DNA from: Crocinitomicaceae bacterium
Lineage (GTDB): Bacteria; Bacteroidota; Bacteroidia; Flavobacteriales_D; Crocinitomicaceae
Assembly (NCBI GenBank): GCA_024643555.1
Contig: JAHEMQ010000117.1
Span: forward strand, 1 to 64,000
DNA length: 64,000 nucleotides
Reading direction: 5' to 3'
The position numbers were made by a program, and so were the translations under genes. Below the pieces are notes generated by a model. That model was not told the origin of the DNA. It saw only the letters and a program-made list of their open reading frames with translations, and did no database searches. The stretch's first letter is position 1. The number at the start of each line of letters is the position of its first letter. Of the stretch, positions 58,493 to 64,000 are shown in pieces.

Positions 58493-59359
58493 TTACAAAG
58501 TGTTTAGCACTTGTTCTTTCATTTTTTCTAGATTATCCTTCATGTCAACCACTCTTTTTTGAATTTCCGAATGGTTGCATTTGCTTCCAAGCGTATTGAT
58601 TTCGCGGCCCATTTCCTGACAAATGAAGCCCAATTTCTTTCCATTTCTTGGCAGGATCATGGTTTTTAAAAAATAATCCAAGTGATTCGTTAAACGCATT
58701 TTTTCTTCCGAAACATCCAATTTCTCCAAGTAGAAAATCATCTCTTGTTCTAGGCGATTTTCATCAATTCTTACATCAGACAAATCTCCCAATGCTTTTG
58801 AAATACGTTCACGAATGGTTTGAATTCGTTCCGGTTCAAATACAATGATTTCTTGAATTCCTTGACGAATGCATGCTATTTTTTCACTAAAGTCCTTCTG
58901 TAATGCCTGTCCCTCCTGTTCACGGAATTGCGTCAATTTCTGACAAGCGCTGAGACAGAGATCCATGATAAATGCTTTTTCATCTTCATTTATTTCAGGG
59001 ACTTGTTGATTTAAAACTTCGGGCATTCGCAAGACCAAGGACATATAGTCGACCGGTGCTTCTGACCAAGACTCATTTAATCTTTTTAATTCGTGGTAGT
59101 AAGTCGTTGCAAGCTCAACATTAATCAATCCACTTGACAAATCTCCTTGACTTTCCACATAAATTCCTAAATCAATTTTACCACGGTCCAGTTGCTCCCC
59201 TAAAAGTTTTCGGATTTCAGATTCCAATTCTCTATAAACAGAGGGGATTCTAAGATTTAAATCCAAACCTTTGCTATTCAAGGATCGTACTTCTACAGAT
59301 ACTTTTTTCGATTGGAAAATTCCATTGCTTTTTCCAAAGCCAGTCATTGATTGCAACAT
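58493..59359 (-). CDS. YicC family endoribonuclease-like protein
   Basis: MLQSMTGFGKSNGIFQSKKVSVEVRSLNSKGLDLNLRIPSVYRELE; C-terminal GKKLGFICQEMGREINTLGSKCNH. Start corrected. Confidence 0.95.
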   Translation of the reverse strand: MLQSMTGFGKSNGIFQSKKVSVEVRSLNSKGLDLNLRIPSVYRELESEIRKLLGEQLDRGKIDLGIYVESQGDLSSGLINVELATTYYHELKRLNESWSEAPVDYMSLVLRMPEVLNQQVPEINEDEKAFIMDLCLSACQKLTQFREQEGQALQKDFSEKIACIRQGIQEIIVFEPERIQTIRERISKALGDLSDVRIDENRLEQEMIFYLEKLDVSEEKMRLTNHLDYFLKTMILPRNGKKLGFICQEMGREINTLGSKCNHSEIQKRVVDMKDNLEKMKEQVLNTL

Positions 59360-59396
59360 AGTGCTTGTTTTTACAAAGTTAGGGAATTGACTTGAA

Positions 59397-59954
59397 CTAA
59401 TCTTCAATCAATAAATCAGCATCGATACCGTCATTTTGTTCTTTTATAAACCATGCGATTTCACTCATGATTTGACGCTTTTGCTCATCTTCTGACTTCG
59501 CTTCTTCTACGTATTCTTTCAGAAGTAATTGCGCTTCCAGTAATTCATGTTCCTCAAACGGACCTTGCATGTTTTCAATAATTGTCAAACATTCCAATGC
59601 CTGCATAAAATCACCAGTAGAAGCAAGCATCACGAAAAAGGGCAAGTGTTTATCATAAGATAGTTTTGAATTCCAAATCGTCGTGAGCAGTTTTTGACGA
59701 AGAACGGCATCTTTTTCCTCTCCGAGAAAATTCACCATGACCTCCACAGCTTCAGGTTTTTGAATGTCGGCCAAAAAAGCGAGAATGGCTTTCTCTAAAA
59801 CCAAATCACATGCGCGCAATTGATTGAAAACAATGGGCAAAATGGATATTTCCCCCTGAAGTTCGAATACTTTTAATGCCGAAAGTGCATCGGTAGGAGA
59901 ACCCTGTTGAAATTGTTTCATTGCTTCGTTAAGCTTTACTTTTTTTTGCTGCAT
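59397..59954 (-). CDS. Hypothetical helical (HEAT-like) protein
   Basis: ORF with helical-repeat-like sequence; TAACTTTG box 14 nt upstream of ATG at 59954. Confidence 0.72.
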   Translation of the reverse strand: MQQKKVKLNEAMKQFQQGSPTDALSALKVFELQGEISILPIVFNQLRACDLVLEKAILAFLADIQKPEAVEVMVNFLGEEKDAVLRQKLLTTIWNSKLSYDKHLPFFVMLASTGDFMQALECLTIIENMQGPFEEHELLEAQLLLKEYVEEAKSEDEQKRQIMSEIAWFIKEQNDGIDADLLIED

Positions 59955-60113
59955 GCTTGAATTTTGGACAAAGTTACAAAATCCACAGGACCTCATCGAA
60001 CCAACTTTCCCTCAGACGAATCACAATTATGAAATTTTCATTGTTTAAAAGTAGTTCGAAGCTGCTCAAATTGGAGCTTGATCTTTTAGAAATTTGTATC
60101 AAATCGATTTATT

Positions 60114-61088
60114 ATGAAAAAAGGAACGCAACTTTTTACTGGAATTTTAGTTGTTTTGGGAATGAGTGCTTGTGTCGCGCCGAAGAAATACAAAGAACTC
60201 GAAGCACGCGAAAAAGTATGTTCGGAAGAATTAGCAAAATATAAGAAAAGTGCCAGTGATTTCGAATCCCTTTCAAAAGATTTACAATCGAAATACGATC
60301 TTGCCTCGCGCGATGTTTCTAAGTTGAAACAAGATACTTCCGCAACAGGAAATGCGATGCGTTTGTTGCAAAGAGATTACGAACAACTTCAATCACAGCA
60401 TGAATCCTTGGAAAATTCCTTCAATAAAATGAAAAATTTAAGTGCAAAGGAAACGGCTGAATTACAAACTGAGTTAGAAAATACCAACAAAGAACTTCAA
60501 CGCAAGGCAGATGCCTTGTTAAAATTGGACGAAGAATTAAAAGCGAAGCAAAAACTCTTGGAGGAAAGAGAAAAACGTGTCAACGAATTGGAAGAAGCGA
60601 TTCGCAAAAAAGACGCCGGAATTCAGTTGTTAAAAGCCAAAGTAGCCAATGCTCTGCGTGGATTTGAAAACAAAGGTCTGACCGTCGTTCAGAAAAATGG
60701 TAAAATTTATGTGAGTCTTGAAGCAAAATTATTGTTCAAGTCCGGCTCAACATTTGTTGAACCCGAAGGTCGCGAAGCATTGATTCAATTGGGACAAGTA
60801 CTCGAAAGTGAAAAGGATTTAGAGATTGTAGTGGAAGGTCATACCGATACGGATAAATTATCTAGTCCAAATTCACCTAAAAATAATTGGGAACTTTCCG
60901 TTCTACGTGCTACATCTGTTGTAGAGATTTTATTAGCGAATTCGAGCATGTCGCCAGCCCAAGTAATGGCAGCAGGACGAGGAGAATTTCACCCTGTAGA
61001 TGTGAATGATAAAGCTAAAAATAGACGTATTGAAGTGATTATTTCACCAAATTTAAATGAGTTATTTGAGATCATCTCGAACGACTAA
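60114..61088 (+). CDS. OmpA family lipoprotein with coiled-coil region
   Basis: Lipobox VVLGMSAC; long coiled coil; LEIVVEGHTDTDKLSSPNSPKNNWELSVLRATSVVEILL. Confidence 0.92.
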   Translation: MKKGTQLFTGILVVLGMSACVAPKKYKELEAREKVCSEELAKYKKSASDFESLSKDLQSKYDLASRDVSKLKQDTSATGNAMRLLQRDYEQLQSQHESLENSFNKMKNLSAKETAELQTELENTNKELQRKADALLKLDEELKAKQKLLEEREKRVNELEEAIRKKDAGIQLLKAKVANALRGFENKGLTVVQKNGKIYVSLEAKLLFKSGSTFVEPEGREALIQLGQVLESEKDLEIVVEGHTDTDKLSSPNSPKNNWELSVLRATSVVEILLANSSMSPAQVMAAGRGEFHPVDVNDKAKNRRIEVIISPNLNELFEIISND

Positions 61089-61101
61089 TTCAACACGCAT
61101 T

Positions 61102-63087
61102 ATGGGATCCAAAGAAAAGAAATTAACCCAAGATTCCGCTCCAATTTCCATCCCTACATGGTACGGTAAATCATGGCATTGGTTGCTGATGTTCGGAATC
61201 ATTATCTTGAGTTACCTCACCTATTCCCCTGGATTTTCAGAAGAAAAGGAATTTACCAACTGGGACGATCCGGGTTATGTAGTGAATCAGCCGCTCATTA
61301 AAACGCAAGATGCCGATAGTTCTGCTTTGCTGTGGAAGCCAAGCACTGAAGTCATGCTCAATTACCATCCCATCACAATGTGGACATTGGCGAAAAACTA
61401 CGCGTCCGCTGAGCTCGACATCCAAGCATATTTTAAAACAAACTTGTTTATACATACACTGAATGCCGTATTGGTCTTTATTTTGCTTTTTTCTCTGGCG
61501 AATGGATCTGTTTTCGTTTCTTTTTTTGGCGCACTTTTATTCGCCATTCATCCCATGCACGTTGAAAGTGTCGCTTGGATTTCTGAACGAAAGGATGTCC
61601 TTTATACCTTCTTTTTTCTCTTGTCACTCTTAAGTTATCTGCGCTATTTGCGCTTAGGTAAGTTCACTTGGCTATTAATCTGCCTACTTCTTTTTGCTGG
61701 GTCGTGTTTTTCAAAAGCGATGGCCGTTCCGCTTCCTTTTGTTTTGATTTTATTGGACCTCCTAAAAGGACGAGCATTCACATGGAAGACGATCGCTGAA
61801 AAAATCCCATTCCTCTTGATTGCCATTTGGTTTGGTCTAAATGCCTTAGAAATTCAATCCAAAGGTGCGATTACTGACTTTGATTTCTTCACTGGATGGC
61901 AACGAATCATGTTTGCCTCATATGGCTTCTGCGTATATTGGATAAAGTTTTTTGTGCCCTACGGACTATCTGCCTTCTATCCATATCCAAATTTGGAAAA
62001 ACTCGATGAATTGCCTTTTTACTTCCAACTTGCACCTTTCGCAATCGTGGTATTCGGTCTTAGTTTACTACTGTGGACCTGGAAAAAAAAGAAAGAAGCC
62101 TTTAAAATCAGTGTATTCTCCCTCGGCTTTTTCACGCTGATGGTTGCACTCGTTTTACAGTTCATCAGTGTCGGGGCGGCAATAACTGCAGATCGATACA
62201 CCTATATTCCATATATTGGAAGCGCATTTCTTGTTCTCTATTTTATTGATAATTGGTCTTTAAAAACAAGATTCCCTTACGTGGTCTCAGGTGTATTTTT
62301 TCTCTATACACTCCTGTTGATGAAACAAGCGTACGAACGAACGGAGGTGTGGACAAATTCTGCGACACTTTGGAGCGATGTAATTGAGAAATATCCATTT
62401 AAATTAAAAGAAAACGGGAAAGAAGTGAAGGTTCTTCAAACCGGTGCAGAAGTGGCCTATAAAAATCGTGGGAATTATTACCGTGAACACGGTGATTCTG
62501 TTTCGGCGATGCGCGATTATAGTGTGCTCGTGAAAGCACGTGTCAAAGATCCACTCATTTATTCCAATGTTGGAAACATGTATGCATTATTGAATCAGTA
62601 TGATTCGTCCCTGTACATGTATAATTTAGCTTTAGAACGCAATCCAAAGTCCTTTGATGTACACTTAAACCGAGGCATCACTTTCGTTAAAATGTCTAAC
62701 TATCAAAGTGCTGTCAAAGACTTCATCATGGCTTTGAAAATCAGGCCTAACGATGTAAATGCCCTTGTCAACCTGTGTGCCGCCACATTGAATGGAAAAA
62801 TGTATGACAAATGCATTTCCTATAGTGTGCAATTGGAAAAAATCGCTCCACAGCGTTGGGAATCCTATTTCTATTTAGGAACAGCCTATGTCAATCAAGC
62901 AAAATTCAAACTGGGTGCAGATGCATTAGAAAAAGCAATCACATTGAATCCAAATGACCCTTATGCTTGGTACAACGCAGGTATTGCGCAACAACAAATT
63001 GGTGCAACAGAAAAAGCAAAAAGTTATCTGTTAAAAGCAAAGGCTTTAAATTATCCTGTTTCAGATCAAGTAATCAATAGCCTTTAA
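61102..63087 (+). CDS. Multi-TM glycosyltransferase-like protein with C-terminal TPRs (TMTC/DUF1736-like)
   Basis: NWDDPGYVVNQPLI, LFAIHPMHVESVAWISERKDVLYTFFFLLSLLSYLRY, then TPRs (NVGNMYALLNQYDSSLYMYNLALERNPKS...). Start corrected from 61057. Confidence 0.85.
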   Translation: MGSKEKKLTQDSAPISIPTWYGKSWHWLLMFGIIILSYLTYSPGFSEEKEFTNWDDPGYVVNQPLIKTQDADSSALLWKPSTEVMLNYHPITMWTLAKNYASAELDIQAYFKTNLFIHTLNAVLVFILLFSLANGSVFVSFFGALLFAIHPMHVESVAWISERKDVLYTFFFLLSLLSYLRYLRLGKFTWLLICLLLFAGSCFSKAMAVPLPFVLILLDLLKGRAFTWKTIAEKIPFLLIAIWFGLNALEIQSKGAITDFDFFTGWQRIMFASYGFCVYWIKFFVPYGLSAFYPYPNLEKLDELPFYFQLAPFAIVVFGLSLLLWTWKKKKEAFKISVFSLGFFTLMVALVLQFISVGAAITADRYTYIPYIGSAFLVLYFIDNWSLKTRFPYVVSGVFFLYTLLLMKQAYERTEVWTNSATLWSDVIEKYPFKLKENGKEVKVLQTGAEVAYKNRGNYYREHGDSVSAMRDYSVLVKARVKDPLIYSNVGNMYALLNQYDSSLYMYNLALERNPKSFDVHLNRGITFVKMSNYQSAVKDFIMALKIRPNDVNALVNLCAATLNGKMYDKCISYSVQLEKIAPQRWESYFYLGTAYVNQAKFKLGADALEKAITLNPNDPYAWYNAGIAQQQIGATEKAKSYLLKAKALNYPVSDQVINSL

Positions 63088-64000
63088 CGAATTACATTGA
63101 CATGACCGGTGAGGTCTTCGAAAATCCCCTTGCCAATTTCATAAACAAAATACCAAGAGTAGGTCCCAATTTGTACTGGTTCACCCTTGTATGTTCCATC
63201 CCACTTGAAATTTAAGTCAGTTGATTCAAAAATGAGTTCTCCCCAACGGTCATACAAATAGAAATGTCCACTCATCAAACCGGTAAATGCACCGGAGAAA
63301 AATTCATTGCAGCCATCTTGATCTGGGGTAAAGGAATTTGGAATGTAGATGTAGCGCTCTGGAATTACATGTATCCATTTGCTGATGCTATCGGAACAAC
63401 CTTTTTGATCCGTGGCAACCAAGGTTACCAAATAGTCTCCTGGATCTGTAAAAATATGCGTAGGATTCACCATAAATGAATTAGCCGATCCATCGCCAAA
63501 ATTCCACACATAAGCCCAAGCATTTTGGGATTGATTTAAAAAGGAAGTACTTAGATTTTCTGTTGGATAATGGGTCATTACCCAAAAGTCTGCAGTTGGT
63601 TTGACGACTTGAACAACTGCAACTCCGGTCACATAGAAGGTTTGACATTCATCAGAAACCTGCACAAAATAAGAGGTCGTCGCGACTGGATTGACCCATA
63701 TTCCAGTAGTGGTTTGACTGGTTTGTGTCCAGAGGTAATAATAGTTTCCAAATCCACCCGAAGCCGTGACAAACAAATAAGCGCTATCTCCGGGGCATAT
63801 TTGAAGAGGTCCATTGGTTTGAACCGTCAACGGAGGACTTGTGATCGTATATAAAATGGAATCTATCGCTAGGTTTCCACAATTATCACTAACAGATATG
63901 ACATAATTGGTTGTCATTCCAGGAGAAACTGAAATCGAATCTGAAGCAGTAAAAGGAATTCCATTTGCCGTCCATTGATAATTATATGCGCCTGTGCCAC
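63084..64000 (-). CDS. PKD-domain secreted protein with gliding motility-associated (T9SS type B) C-terminal domain (partial, N-terminus outside window)
   Basis: Frame stays open to right edge (GAYNYQWTANGIPFTASDSISVSPGMTTNYVISVSDNCG...); C-terminus IPNSFTPDQDGCNEFFSG...FYLYDRWGELIFESTDLNFKWDGTYKGEPVQIGTYSWYFVYEI. Confidence 0.9.
   Translation of the reverse strand, partial: GTGAYNYQWTANGIPFTASDSISVSPGMTTNYVISVSDNCGNLAIDSILYTITSPPLTVQTNGPLQICPGDSAYLFVTASGGFGNYYYLWTQTSQTTTGIWVNPVATTSYFVQVSDECQTFYVTGVAVVQVVKPTADFWVMTHYPTENLSTSFLNQSQNAWAYVWNFGDGSANSFMVNPTHIFTDPGDYLVTLVATDQKGCSDSISKWIHVIPERYIYIPNSFTPDQDGCNEFFSGAFTGLMSGHFYLYDRWGELIFESTDLNFKWDGTYKGEPVQIGTYSWYFVYEIGKGIFEDLTGHVNVIR

Noticed and set aside
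1-64000. CRISPR arrays, tRNA/rRNA genes, insertion sequences
   Set aside because: No regularly spaced repeats, cloverleaf-like intergenic segments or transposase-like ORFs were seen by reading; intergenic gaps are too short for most of these.

Overview
AT-rich chromosomal segment from a Bacteroidota bacterium, most likely Flavobacteriales. Supporting signs are T9SS sorting domains, TonB-dependent receptor architecture, TAnnTTTG-type promoters and almost no Shine-Dalgarno sequences. I support about 48 protein-coding genes. Two are truncated by the window edges (about 1-2669 minus and 63084-64000 minus) and are missing or truncated in the ORF track. Content is mostly housekeeping: nadC, uvrC, apt, rpsU, xerC-like, pheS, tatC, lptB, lpdA, hutI, rsmA, nadD, gmk, yicC, an RluA-type synthase. 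This is mixed with secretion and envelope genes: type A and type B T9SS substrates, a PorE-like TPR/propeller/OmpA protein, an M43 metalloprotease, a TonB-dependent receptor, OmpA and PASTA proteins, and a glutaminyl cyclase. I found no rRNA, tRNA, CRISPR array, prophage or transposon. The most interesting signals are: (1) a recurring arrangement with the -7 promoter box TAnnTTTG exactly 4 nt upstream of the start codon in about seven genes, predicting leaderless mRNAs; (2) convergent gene pairs with interlocked stop codons and no room for a terminator; (3) a tandem triplet of diverged small lipoproteins; (4) a strong 'Gln at +1' signature at predicted signal-peptidase sites alongside a glutaminyl cyclase gene; (5) a bacterial TMTC/DUF1736-like TPR membrane glycosyltransferase; (6) an uncharacterised large secreted protein paired with a TonB-dependent receptor. 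I see no clear defence or mobile system.
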